The translations under genes and the position numbers were made by a program. A stretch of 64,000 bases of DNA, from assembly GCF_049933045.1 (NCBI RefSeq), contig NZ_CP187926.1:4092001-4156000 (forward strand), given 5' to 3'. The stretch is from Pseudocolwellia sp049933045 (GTDB lineage Bacteria; Pseudomonadota; Gammaproteobacteria; Enterobacterales; Alteromonadaceae). The notes under the pieces were generated by a model that saw only the letters and a list, made by a program, of their open reading frames with translations, was not told the origin of the DNA and searched no databases. The stretch's first letter is position 1; each line of letters begins with the position of its first letter. Below, one piece after another: positions 55,394 through 63,602 of the stretch.

Positions 55394-55639
55394 ATGAATT
55401 TAACCCTCCATCTTAATGTTTATAATCATATCGTTACAAATGGTGAGAAACAGGGCGATAAGTACGTTTTGGGCGAATTATCGGCTTGGCACGACTTTGA
55501 CGGATATACCTGCTACCTAGGTTATAAAGAGCTGACTATGAGCTTATATTTTCATGGTAAATTTGCTTACGACTATGAAAAAGATCCAACACGAGAAGAG
55601 TTCATCGCTTTGATCGAAAAAATGGAATCAGAGTTATAA
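55394..55639 (+). CDS. Small protein of unknown function
   Basis: An 81-residue acidic, aromatic-rich protein (WHDFDGYTCYLGYKELTMSL; LIEKMESEL at the end) without signal or membrane segment. AAAGGAAAAG precedes the ATG well. It is probably cotranscribed with the genes before (33 bases) and after (4 bases). I do not recognise the family. Confidence 0.6.
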   Translation: MNLTLHLNVYNHIVTNGEKQGDKYVLGELSAWHDFDGYTCYLGYKELTMSLYFHGKFAYDYEKDPTREEFIALIEKMESEL

Positions 55640-55643
55640 AATC

Positions 55644-56120
55644 TTGCCTTTACATACCTTAAATAATAGCGACGACTGGCTGATCACTAACGACAGTGTG
55701 ATGGGCGGGCTATCAAAAGGTCATACTTTTGTTGAAGATAATACTGTAACTTTTTCAGGCTTTTTATCTACTGAAAATTCAGGTGGGTTTAGTAGTGTAT
55801 TTAAAAAGCTCTCTGGATTATCTGAGTCTATAAAGTCAGTCACTATTGCTATTAAAGGCGATGAAAAACCTTATCAATTACGTGTTAGAACGCAAGTTAT
55901 GGGCTACGAACTGGCTTATAAAATTAACTTTGATACAAGCATTGATACAGTAACAAATCACACATTCAAATTATCTGATTTTGAAGCATCATTTAGAGGA
56001 CTAATTATCAGTAATGCCCCTTTATTAAAGGCTTCTACTATTACCCATGTTGGCTTTCTGTTATCAGCTAAACAACCAAGCCACTTTTCTTTAAACATTT
56101 ACTCCATCGAATTTATATAA
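55644..56120 (+). CDS. CIA30 (NDUFAF1-like) family protein
   Basis: A 158-residue protein of the CIA30/galactose-binding-like fold. The signature W-ITNDSVMGGLS near residue 12 and SGGFSSVFKK are typical; the C-terminus HVGFLLSAKQPSHFSLNI fits as well. The eukaryotic relative assists complex I assembly; the bacterial role is unknown. The start is TTG 55644, because no ATG precedes the conserved core. It follows the previous gene by four bases. Confidence 0.78.
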   Translation: MPLHTLNNSDDWLITNDSVMGGLSKGHTFVEDNTVTFSGFLSTENSGGFSSVFKKLSGLSESIKSVTIAIKGDEKPYQLRVRTQVMGYELAYKINFDTSIDTVTNHTFKLSDFEASFRGLIISNAPLLKASTITHVGFLLSAKQPSHFSLNIYSIEFI

Positions 56121-56318
56121 AACTTCCCTTTGTTTTGTAACAACAGATGTTTTCTGCGACATTTTGCTTTCATCTGCTATTTTTGTCTGACTTAATCAAA
56201 TAGAATTCATCACTTAAAAGAGATTTATACTTAAATCTGTACTTCATTATGAGTTCAATTAAATTTCCGTTACCGCAGTGCAAGCTACCTGCGAAATAAA
56301 TTAAAAGGAATGTTGCTG

Positions 56319-57311
56319 ATGACTGCAACCGAAAAACAACCTGTTGTATTAATTACTGATTACGCTTGGCCTGATCTCGATATTGAAAAAAGTATTTTAG
56401 AAGGTGCTGGCTATAAAGTGGTTTCTGGGCCATCAGCTCCTGCCTCAGCAGAAGTGATTGAAGCGCTTATGTTAGAGCATCAACCTGATGTTGTATTGTT
56501 TTGTTGGGCACCTGTCACTGAAAAAGCTATTCGCAGTGTTCCTCATTTAAAACTAGCGGCACGCTTAGGTGTAGGGCTAGATAACCTAGCCGTTGACGTA
56601 TGTACTGAACTAGGGATTTGGGTAACCAATGTGCCTGATTACTGTGTTGAAGAAGTATCTGATCATACAGTAGCAATGTTACTTTCTTGGGCTCGAGGTT
56701 TAGTGCCTTTTAACAAGAAAGTAAGCGAAGGTGTTTGGGAACCTGCTGGCGCTAAGTTATTGCGTGTAGCTAACCTAACTGTTGGTATTTTAGGTTATGG
56801 TCGAATCGGTCAACGTACCGCAAGTAAATTAAGACCTTTCGGTTGTGAATTATTAGCTGTAGATCGCTCTCCTGATGAAGATGATATAGAGTTTTGTGAT
56901 CTTGAAACCATGGCTGAACGTAGTGATGTACTGATTGTACAAACGCCACTTACACCACAAACGCATCAGTTAATTGATCAAAATATTTTAGACCGCATTA
57001 AACCAGGCGGATTATTAATTAATGTTAGCCGAGGTGGTGTGGTTGATACGAATGCGGTAATTAATGCTTTAGCGAGCGGTAGACTTTCATCTGTAGGACT
57101 TGATGTTTTAGAAGATGAGCCTAATGTTCCTGCTGAGTTACGTGATCATCCTAATACTATTGTTACGCCGCACGTGGCTTTCTCGTCTGATGCATCACTT
57201 GAAGAATTACGTGTTCGTGCCAGTGAAGAAGTTATTCGCGTACTTAATGGCGGAATACCTGAACAAGCGAGAAACCAACCTCGCGGTAAGCAATCTGACT
57301 ATTACGAATAA
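56319..57311 (+). CDS. D-2-hydroxyacid dehydrogenase (CtBP-like), NAD(P)-dependent
   Basis: About 330 residues. The Rossmann motif LGYGRIGQRTASKL is followed by the catalytic Arg in NVSRGGVVD, Glu in DVLEDEPNVP and His in TPHVAFSSDAS, the standard triad. The closing region and length place it with CtBP/phosphoglycerate-dehydrogenase-like enzymes that reduce 2-keto acids; the substrate is unknown. ATG 56319 is chosen over 56310 because AAGGA (56305-56309) is properly spaced only for it. It stands as a single gene. Confidence 0.87.
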   Translation: MTATEKQPVVLITDYAWPDLDIEKSILEGAGYKVVSGPSAPASAEVIEALMLEHQPDVVLFCWAPVTEKAIRSVPHLKLAARLGVGLDNLAVDVCTELGIWVTNVPDYCVEEVSDHTVAMLLSWARGLVPFNKKVSEGVWEPAGAKLLRVANLTVGILGYGRIGQRTASKLRPFGCELLAVDRSPDEDDIEFCDLETMAERSDVLIVQTPLTPQTHQLIDQNILDRIKPGGLLINVSRGGVVDTNAVINALASGRLSSVGLDVLEDEPNVPAELRDHPNTIVTPHVAFSSDASLEELRVRASEEVIRVLNGGIPEQARNQPRGKQSDYYE

Positions 57312-57356
57312 AGCTAGTAAAGGTACAAAGATATATAGAAAGTGATTATTGAAAGG

Positions 57357-57384
57357 CAACTACAAACTAAATTGTTTGTAGTTG
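57357..57384 (+). terminator. Hairpin after the hydroxyacid dehydrogenase gene
   Basis: Perfect 11-bp stem CAACTACAAAC/GTTTGTAGTTG with a six-base loop. It is followed by TAATCTTG, a weak T tract. Confidence 0.6.
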
Positions 57385-57442
57385 TAATCTTGTGAGTGAT
57401 GAATGTTTTTCGAGTTTGTTGTGTTAACTATTAGAGGTAAAT

Positions 57443-57658
57443 ATGAATAAAGTCAGCCCAAAAGCGTTGCTTCACAGTAAGTGGACTAAAGTTGAAGTTG
57501 AGAATAAAGAAAAGCATTTTGTAGTAACTCAACTTGAGATGGATGACGAACAGCGTATTGTTGAATGTAAAATTGAAGCCGTTATGTCTAAAAATGAATA
57601 TTCAATCAACTGGCGCGATTTAAAAAATAGTGAGTGTTGGAAAATAGGCTGGAAGTAG
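57443..57658 (+). CDS. TIGR02450 family Trp-rich small protein
   Basis: A 71-residue protein with the family pattern of spaced tryptophans: LLHSKWTKVE near the start, INWRDLKNSECWKIGW at the end, and a beta-strand segment FVVTQLEMDDE between. AGAGGTAA precedes the ATG. Known only as a conserved small protein of marine and cyanobacterial lineages. Confidence 0.82.
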   Translation: MNKVSPKALLHSKWTKVEVENKEKHFVVTQLEMDDEQRIVECKIEAVMSKNEYSINWRDLKNSECWKIGWK

Positions 57659-57786
57659 TTAAGTTACCTTGGAGCATTTAAGTTACTTTGATGAAGATAC
57701 CCGTTTTATTCATCTTTCTTGTTAGTGAATACCTGTTTGATACACACTTGTTTAGAGAGCTTTGATAATCGGATAGAACAAAACGC

Positions 57787-58008
57787 CTATTGCCCATTTT
57801 GCTTACATAACTTCTGAGCTACAGCTTCAATTTTAGGTCCTAATGAAAACGAGATAAGCCACGCCACAGGCCAAGCAAATAAGAAAGCTCGAGCCCAACT
57901 AATGAGAAAACCATCAACCAGTCCTAAATTAATGAAAGTTACCCATACGGTCATCAAAAAACATAATACAAAAGACATTAACAGTGAAAATACTAAACGG
58001 TACGACAA
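57787..58008 (-). CDS. DUF2798 family small membrane protein
   Basis: A 73-residue protein with two TM helices (about 5-28 and 38-58) and the family core MTVWVTFINLGL and WARAFLFAWPVAW. It is the last gene of the leftward monooxygenase-MarR-DUF2798 operon, five bases after marR. Function unknown. Confidence 0.82.
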   Translation of the reverse strand: MSYRLVFSLLMSFVLCFLMTVWVTFINLGLVDGFLISWARAFLFAWPVAWLISFSLGPKIEAVAQKLCKQNGQ

Positions 58009-58013
58009 AAGTT

Positions 58014-58451
58014 TTACTCCAAATTTGGGGAGGTAGTTAATATATCAAAATAGCCTGACAATATTGATTTTAACAGAACTTCGCTTTTTTTTGTTAGTGC
58101 TAAAGTTACCGCTCTGCCATCGTCTTCATCTTTTGTTGCGCATAACAAAGCATCTTCAACTAACTTTTTAACAGCACGACTTAATACGGGTTTAGATACA
58201 TCTAACCGACTCACTAATTCTGATGCGTAAAGCCACTCACGATCTAACTCACGATCAATTGCCATGAGTATTAAAAAGCGTAATTGAGATAAGCCATGTG
58301 ATGCAAAGTAATCGTCTAGCTTTCGTATAAGTGAACTATATTCCCTCAGACCTTCAAGCCGTTGAGCTATTTTCTGACTTTGATCAGGACAAAATTCATC
58401 ACTATAGCGCGTTATCATTGCTTGAGTGGGTAACTCTTTTAAGAAAAACAT
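58014..58451 (-). CDS. MarR family transcriptional regulator
   Basis: A 145-residue winged-helix regulator. The recognition region has ASELVSRLDVSKPVLSRAVKKL and the wing DEDDGRAVTLALT. It lies four bases after the monooxygenase gene, so the operon is probably autoregulated through the palindrome at 58774-58811. Confidence 0.85.
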   Translation of the reverse strand: MFFLKELPTQAMITRYSDEFCPDQSQKIAQRLEGLREYSSLIRKLDDYFASHGLSQLRFLILMAIDRELDREWLYASELVSRLDVSKPVLSRAVKKLVEDALLCATKDEDDGRAVTLALTKKSEVLLKSILSGYFDILTTSPNLE

Positions 58452-58455
58452 GTAA

Positions 58456-58740
58456 TTAGCCTAAGTGATTCATAGCAACAATATCTACAGGTTTCTCTAA
58501 CCAAGTTTCGTACGCGACGAATACTTTCTGAGTATAATCTTGCAGGTAATGTAATTGTAAAGCTGATTCGTTAACCCATTGTTCATAAAGAAATAATTCA
58601 GTTTGGTCAGTGTTGGTATGAATATCAAATTGAATGCAGCCTGTTTCATGACGAGTTTCATCAAGGATAGATAATATAGCTGCTTTAGCCGACTCAAAAT
58701 ATTCTGCTTTTGGGGTGATAGTTGCAAAGACACAGTGCAT
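58456..58740 (-). CDS. Antibiotic biosynthesis monooxygenase family protein (YgiN-like)
   Basis: A 94-residue ferredoxin-like ABM-domain protein with CVFATITPKAEYFESAKAAI, FDIHTNTDQTELFLYEQW and HLGX-free C-terminus DIVAMNHLG. It may be a quinol monooxygenase. ATG 58740 is chosen because GAGGAAG lies 7 bases before it; the longer frame to 58779 would run into the operator. First gene of the operon. Confidence 0.82.
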   Translation of the reverse strand: MHCVFATITPKAEYFESAKAAILSILDETRHETGCIQFDIHTNTDQTELFLYEQWVNESALQLHYLQDYTQKVFVAYETWLEKPVDIVAMNHLG

Positions 58741-58773
58741 ATTGATACTTCCTCGTAGGTAATAGATCATTAA

Positions 58774-58811
58774 AACCACAAATTAGTTACCATGATAACT
58801 AATTTGTGGTT
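58774..58811. promoter_or_regulatory. Long palindromic operator of the MarR operon
   Basis: Perfect inverted repeat with 16-base arms (58774-58789 and 58796-58811), starting AACCACAAATTAGTTA, separated by CCATGA. It lies 34-71 bases upstream of the first start codon, where a MarR dimer would repress. No T tract follows on either side, so it is not a terminator. Confidence 0.75.
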
Positions 58812-58922
58812 AATGTCAATTCATGCACATGAGTTATCGCTTTTGATTCCAGTAAGCGCTGGCGTAAAGTCTATATTTCTTATACTCACAGTTATCACTA
58901 AAATGTACTTTTAGCTGTCTTT

Positions 58923-59173
58923 ATGGGACGAGATAAAGTATTGATTAATTTATTTATCAAAGGGTTGGGAGGATATAGCTTATTGAAAAAGAAGACAGGG
59001 ACAAAGATAAACGCAGCCAGCTTTTAGTGTTATCTATTAAAGGCAGTGAAATTATGACTCTGTTTAAAAATGTTGAAAGCCAAGCCTTTAATCGCATGAT
59101 AAAAAACATTTCGGATTAAGAGATCAAGAAATTTGCTCAACTATCAGCGCAGCTTAAACAAAACTTAGAATAG
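58923..59173 (+). pseudogene. Decayed MarR-family regulator gene fragment
   Basis: From 58923 the plus strand reads MGRDKVLINLFIKGLGGYS. It then needs a one-base frame change near 58979 to continue LIEKEDRDKDKRSQLLVLS and so on, which is the MarR recognition helix and wing (the DxRxKR-type wing). An in-frame TAA at 59117 breaks it again before EIKKFAQLSAQLKQ. The true start and N-terminal half were not found. So at least two lesions are present. It is not a copy of the intact MarR at 58014. Confidence 0.75.
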
Positions 59174-59205
59174 AACTTCCTCCATAATTATATTGAGGAA
59201 GTTCT
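59172..59205 (+). terminator. Terminator hairpin after the MarR pseudogene
   Basis: Perfect 11-bp stem AGAACTTCCTC/GAGGAAGTTCT, then TTTATA. It overlaps the last stop codon of the pseudogene, which supports that this was once a gene end. Confidence 0.65.
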
Positions 59206-59322
59206 TTATAAGCTAATAAGTCTTAATTTTGAGGTTTTAGTTAGTTAATGATTTGGTAAATGTATTCTTTTCGAAATAGTCACAACATGTAATCTTACTT
59301 CTTAATAACGATTAACTTCCCT

Positions 59323-60084
59323 CTACCAAGGTATTGATTTTCCTTCCCAATCTAAATAACTTGCTTTGCCATCTAGTTGAGTATGTTCAACGATGTTTAA
59401 TAATTGCTTAGCAACAAATTGGCTTGTAAATAACTTACCTTTAGGCACATTCTTCTGAAAAGGTTTTGAAAGAGGGCTGTCGGTAGTGCCTGGGTGGAAA
59501 GAGATCAGCTTGATGTTTTTCGCTCTTCTGGCTAATTCCACAGCGGTAGAAGTTAGCAGCATATTCATCGCAGCTTTCGAAGAGCGATAGCTATACCAGC
59601 CACCTAATCTGTTATCACTTATACTTCCAACTCTCGCAGTAAATACTACTATTTTACAATCTCCTTTATCGCTGAGTATAGGTGTTAGATTTTTCAGCCA
59701 TAACATAGGTGTGATGGTATTTACGGTTAATATTTTAGTAAAAGCTTCAGGCGAAAAATCTTCTAAACGTTTTTCTGGCTGAAGTTGCTCATTATGTAAA
59801 AGCCCATGACAAATATATATTTGAGTTATTTCAAACATGGCGATTAAATCTATTTTTTTCACCGCTAGGTTAATCTCAGATTCTTCGTAACTATTAACAT
59901 TAATGGTGTTTAAGCAAGCTGATGGTAATTGAAGAAAGCTTTCTTGCTGATAAAACTCAAGTTCACGACTGATAACAATAAGCTGAGTATTATCATTGTT
60001 TTTCGCGCCTGCAATAACTTGTAGTGACAGAGCTTTAGCAATTTCGCTATTGGCTCCGATGATCACTATGGTTTGATTTTTCAT
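59323..60084 (-). CDS. SDR family oxidoreductase (CsgA-like)
   Basis: A 253-residue short-chain dehydrogenase: cofactor motif IIGANSEIAKALS, NxxS-like region VNTITPMLWLKNL, Ser in VFTARVGSISD, and the catalytic YxxxK in YSYRSSK. It ends DWEGKSIPW. GGGAGGAA lies before the ATG. Its neighbours are DUF3429 and a flavin reductase, a set often found with photolyases in photo-oxidative stress clusters. Confidence 0.86.
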   Translation of the reverse strand: MKNQTIVIIGANSEIAKALSLQVIAGAKNNDNTQLIVISRELEFYQQESFLQLPSACLNTINVNSYEESEINLAVKKIDLIAMFEITQIYICHGLLHNEQLQPEKRLEDFSPEAFTKILTVNTITPMLWLKNLTPILSDKGDCKIVVFTARVGSISDNRLGGWYSYRSSKAAMNMLLTSTAVELARRAKNIKLISFHPGTTDSPLSKPFQKNVPKGKLFTSQFVAKQLLNIVEHTQLDGKASYLDWEGKSIPW

Positions 60085-60150
60085 GGTAAATTCCTCCCAT
60101 ATAGGTGTATTACCTGTACCAAAATATGGGTTAAAAGTTAGAAATAGGGC

Positions 60151-60275
60151 GGCTCAATTTGGCTTTATTAAATAAATGCCTTGAGCCAATTATTAATGAC
60201 AAGGAACTACAGTGGAGCCTCTAAGGTTCCTCTTCCTATTCATGTCTGATCTTTGAGGATCAGCTTTTATTTTTT
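60151..60275 (+). ncRNA. Candidate small structured RNA with orphan terminator
   Basis: Three stems in order on the plus strand: GGCTCAA/TTGAGCC (60151-60157, 60181-60187) with an inner GGC/GCC; AGGAAC/GTTCCT (60202-60207, 60226-60231); and CTGATC/GATCAG (60246-60251, 60258-60263) followed by CTTTTATTTTTT. No gene precedes on this strand, and the T tract faces right while the flanking genes are leftward. No promoter is recognised. Confidence 0.3.
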
Positions 60276-60328
60276 ACTGGGTATTCAGCGAGCAGCGGTT
60301 AACTCTTAATGAATGAGTTAATGTTGAT

Positions 60329-60754
60329 TTATATTAATAAAACGATAGCAATTGAGTGCAGAAGGTTAACGACAAGAGTGAGTACTAACCTCATTCGTAA
60401 ATAGCTTTGGGTTTCAGCTGGAGTATCTTCTTGTACGTTGGTGATCAAATATTCCGCAACAAATAGAATGAAGTAACCAAAAGATAAAAATAATAAGGCG
60501 TAAAATGTTGATAAAAATAAACAGACAAATGCATATAAACAGAGAATATTACTGATAATTTGAGCATTTAGATTACTTGCTGAGTTATCTGAACGCCATA
60601 ATGAACCCGCAATAAAGCTAAAAATTATGGCGCTATAAAAAGTAAATCCCTGTAGTGGATCGATGAATATATCATTTACAGGGTATTGAAATAACGATAA
60701 GAAAATGATGAAAGGGATGACCCCTGCATAACCTAATATTTTATATGTTTTCAT
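60329..60754 (-). CDS. DUF3429 (TMEM69-like) membrane protein
   Basis: A 141-residue protein with four or five TM helices and the family pattern LGYAGVIPFIIFLSL at the start and YSAIIFSFIAGSLW in the middle. It overlaps the flavin reductase gene by four bases. In other gammaproteobacteria DUF3429 genes accompany photolyase and SDR genes. Confidence 0.8.
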   Translation of the reverse strand: MKTYKILGYAGVIPFIIFLSLFQYPVNDIFIDPLQGFTFYSAIIFSFIAGSLWRSDNSASNLNAQIISNILCLYAFVCLFLSTFYALLFLSFGYFILFVAEYLITNVQEDTPAETQSYLRMRLVLTLVVNLLHSIAIVLLI

Positions 60755-61398
60755 TGTGATTGCTCCTCTCTTATTGAGTTTGTAGGAGAGCCGTTTACAG
60801 GTAAGTCGGTAATGATTTTATCTGGCTTGGCATAACTTAAACGTGAAAGGCGTGTGGTGTTATGGTAACTATCAAGCCCAGAGATACAGGCAGTTTTTAA
60901 GGCTTCTATATCAATGTGACCATCTTCTTGAATAACCTTGTCTTCACAAAGAATATGAGAGATTTCCCCAATAATAAGCTGAGTATTATTGAGTGCGATA
61001 GGCACAATTTCTTGTAAAGTTAAGGCGTATTTTAAGCGACTTTCTTTAACGAAAGGTGCGCTTACATCGTTAATATACTGTTCAGTTAAACCTGACTGTG
61101 TAAACTCACTTTCTTCTTGTGTATAGCGAGCTGAACTTTGATGCGCTTTGCGATAGAAGTCGGTTGATACTTGGTTAATCGTGTATTGCTTTGTATTTAT
61201 AATGTTATTAAGAGTATGTCTATCGCCATTATCTGGTCGCATGATAAAACCCACTAATGCTGGCGATGCACCTAAATGAACAACAGAGCTGAAAATAGCT
61301 AAGTTGCTTTGACCACTCAGGTTTTGCGAACCAATAAGGTTAGCGCTTTTAAACCCCGATAAACTATTGATGAATTTTGCTCGATACTTCTGTGGCAT
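60751..61398 (-). CDS. Flavin reductase family protein (FMN-binding split barrel)
   Basis: About 215 residues: FMN-binding barrel with GFKSANLIGSQNLSG, ASPALVGFIMRPDNG and GDRHTLNNIINTKQYTINQV. It is the first gene of the unit with DUF3429. ATG 61398 is used; TTG 61407 is possible, and neither has a strong ribosome site. Confidence 0.8.
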   Translation of the reverse strand: MPQKYRAKFINSLSGFKSANLIGSQNLSGQSNLAIFSSVVHLGASPALVGFIMRPDNGDRHTLNNIINTKQYTINQVSTDFYRKAHQSSARYTQEESEFTQSGLTEQYINDVSAPFVKESRLKYALTLQEIVPIALNNTQLIIGEISHILCEDKVIQEDGHIDIEALKTACISGLDSYHNTTRLSRLSYAKPDKIITDLPVNGSPTNSIREEQSQ

Positions 61399-61407
61399 CG
61401 ATTTCAA

Positions 61408-61836
61408 ATCATCAGCATTATATTGTTTAAGTGAAATACCTTACCCCTATTAACTTCTTATACTGTCCAATACGAGATAAGTTGCTTAAAGGATCTAAAA
61501 AGTGGAAGGTTTATTACTTTCTGAGCTTAAAAAACTAGGTTAGTTATTGATAAATAAAGAATTAAAATAATGGATATATAATGAAAGATATGCGTGTTTA
61601 GGCTGTTTTTTTATAGAAAGTTTACTTAGTAGATAACGTACTTATAAGAAACGAGCTATATTGGAGTGTGTTATCGATAGTTGATTCTAAAGTGTATGTG
61701 TAAAGAGACTTTACTTATAGAGGAGTGTTTATAGAGCGTGCTTATAAAGGATGAGGTAACCTGCACTACAGTCGAATGAACAACCGCAGTACAGATATAA
61801 CTAATATCGATAACCTAGAGTTTATATAAGTAGTGT
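61408..61836. other. Intergenic region between flavin reductase and sugar phosphorylase genes
   Basis: 429 bases without a gene. Apart from the possible ECF promoter (61469-61496) it is A/T-rich and shows no clear hairpin or ORF. The leftward phosphorylase gene must end transcription here, but I see no strong terminator. Confidence 0.4.
61469..61496 (-). promoter_or_regulatory. Possible ECF (RpoE-ChrR-type) promoter of the flavin reductase gene
   Basis: On the minus strand AGATCC (61491-61496) and CGTATT (61469-61474) are 16 bases apart. This resembles the GATCC/CGTA pattern I associate with ChrR-controlled sigma factors. It lies about 70 bases before the start codon. The match is not exact and the consensus is from memory. 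Confidence 0.35.
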
Positions 61837-63591
61837 TTACTTACCGCGTGTATTCGCAATCCAAACACTTTGATACGGTGCTAACTCTATTTCTTGTGTT
61901 AAGTCAGTTATTTCTTCGCCGCTAATTAATTCATACCAGCTATTATTCACAATCAAGTTAAGTTCACTTAATGGTAGTGATAATGGCTTGTCTGTAACAT
62001 TACTAATACAGAATATGCTTTGTTTTCTGTCTTGGCTTTGACGCCAAAAACCAAAAAATTGTAAACCTAAATGCAATGTAAATTGGGTAGCATTTGGGTG
62101 AAAAGCAGGTTGTTTTATTCTTATCGCTAATAACTTATTAAGTGTAGCTAGTACATTAGCGTGATGTTTAGTGTCATCTTGTAATGCGTCTACAAGCAAA
62201 TCATCTTTCCAGCGATGACGGTTGATTGAACGGTTACTTCCTGTATCTTCAATCTTTTTATAGTCGTTTTGTGTACCCAACATACTATGGATATATATAC
62301 CTGGAATACCTTCTAACGCGAACATAATGGCATGTGCACATACAAAACGAACCATGTTGAATTCGTCTTTACCTTCTGTTGTACCTTGCATCGCATCAAA
62401 CAAAGAAATATTCATTTCATAAGGTTTTTGCGTACCATCTTCAGTGGTCCTACAAGATATTTTTCCACCAAAGCCTTCAATAGTTTTAACTAATGCGTTA
62501 GTTTCTTCGTCACTTAATAAACCTTCAACAGGTCTTAACCCTACGCCGTCATGAGAGGCGATAAAGTTAAAGTAAGTCGTGCCATCTTGTGCTGGTGGCA
62601 TACTCATTAACCAACGTTTTAGGTATAAACAATTACCTGTTAATAAGGTGTTGATCAGTAATGGCGGTAACGAAAAGTTATAAATAGCGTGTGCTTCGTT
62701 AGCATTACCAAAGTAAGTCAGGTTTTGTGGATTAGGAATATTAGTTTCAGTAATAATAATTGCATCATGCTTGGCGTGCTCAATTAAGGTTCTAAGTAAA
62801 CGAACAACCTCATGAGTTTCTGGCAAGTTGATACATGATGTTCCTGCTATTTTCCATAAGAAAGCGATAGCATCAAATCTAAATATTTTAACGCCCATGT
62901 CTAAATATTGTCGAATAATGATAACAAAAGCTTTAAGCACTTCTGGATTTCTGAAGTCAAAATCTACTTGATCGTGACTAAAGGTGCACCACACTGATTG
63001 CTCACCTGAAGGAGTATTCACTTCTCTAAACAATGGCGAAGTACGCGGACGTACTACATCAGAGGTATCGGTGTCTGCTGGGGCTGTGAAGAAAAAGTCG
63101 TGACCTTCACCTTCACCTTTAATAAAGTTTTCAAACCAAAAGCTTCTGCTTGAGCAATGGTTTATTACTAAGTCAGACATGAGATGGCGTTCTTTAGCTA
63201 TTGCTTTAACGTCTTCCCAATCGCCAAGTGATTGGTTAACGGTTGAATAGTCAATGATCGAAAAGCCATCGTCTGAGCTGTATGGAAAAAATGGCAGAAT
63301 ATGAACGCTGTTTACTGTTTCGTTCATATTAGCGTTAATAAAACGACGTAAGGTTTTTAATGGTACTTCGTCGTCTTTAACTATGCTGTCGCCGTAGGTA
63401 ATTAAAATTACATCTTCTTCAGACCATTGGTTGGTAAAAGGCGTCACCGCAGAACAATCATCATGCAAGTTCATCAGAAGTGCCAACTGTTGCGCTAACT
63501 TTTCTGTGGTTTGCTGAAGATTTATATCTTTATAAATAACGTCTAGCTGCTGTGTTAATTTACCTAATAATTGTTCGTATGGTGTTGCCAT
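61837..63591 (-). CDS. GH13_18 sugar phosphorylase (glucosylglycerate or sucrose phosphorylase type)
   Basis: A 584-residue TIM-barrel enzyme of the sucrose-phosphorylase subfamily. Motifs: VHILPFFPYSSDDGFSIIDY, LVINHCS, nucleophile Asp in IFRFDAIAFLWK, acid/base Glu in IITETNIPNP, and transition-state Asp in FIASHDGVGLRP. It is like E. coli YcjM along its length. The upstream gene looks like a glucosyl-3-phosphoglycerate synthase, so glucosylglycerate is the likely substrate. It splits the glucoside with phosphate to glucose-1-phosphate and glycerate. It starts 11 bases after the end of the upstream gene. Confidence 0.85.
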   Translation of the reverse strand: MATPYEQLLGKLTQQLDVIYKDINLQQTTEKLAQQLALLMNLHDDCSAVTPFTNQWSEEDVILITYGDSIVKDDEVPLKTLRRFINANMNETVNSVHILPFFPYSSDDGFSIIDYSTVNQSLGDWEDVKAIAKERHLMSDLVINHCSSRSFWFENFIKGEGEGHDFFFTAPADTDTSDVVRPRTSPLFREVNTPSGEQSVWCTFSHDQVDFDFRNPEVLKAFVIIIRQYLDMGVKIFRFDAIAFLWKIAGTSCINLPETHEVVRLLRTLIEHAKHDAIIITETNIPNPQNLTYFGNANEAHAIYNFSLPPLLINTLLTGNCLYLKRWLMSMPPAQDGTTYFNFIASHDGVGLRPVEGLLSDEETNALVKTIEGFGGKISCRTTEDGTQKPYEMNISLFDAMQGTTEGKDEFNMVRFVCAHAIMFALEGIPGIYIHSMLGTQNDYKKIEDTGSNRSINRHRWKDDLLVDALQDDTKHHANVLATLNKLLAIRIKQPAFHPNATQFTLHLGLQFFGFWRQSQDRKQSIFCISNVTDKPLSLPLSELNLIVNNSWYELISGEEITDLTQEIELAPYQSVWIANTRGK

Positions 63592-63602
63592 AAATACTGT
63601 TC

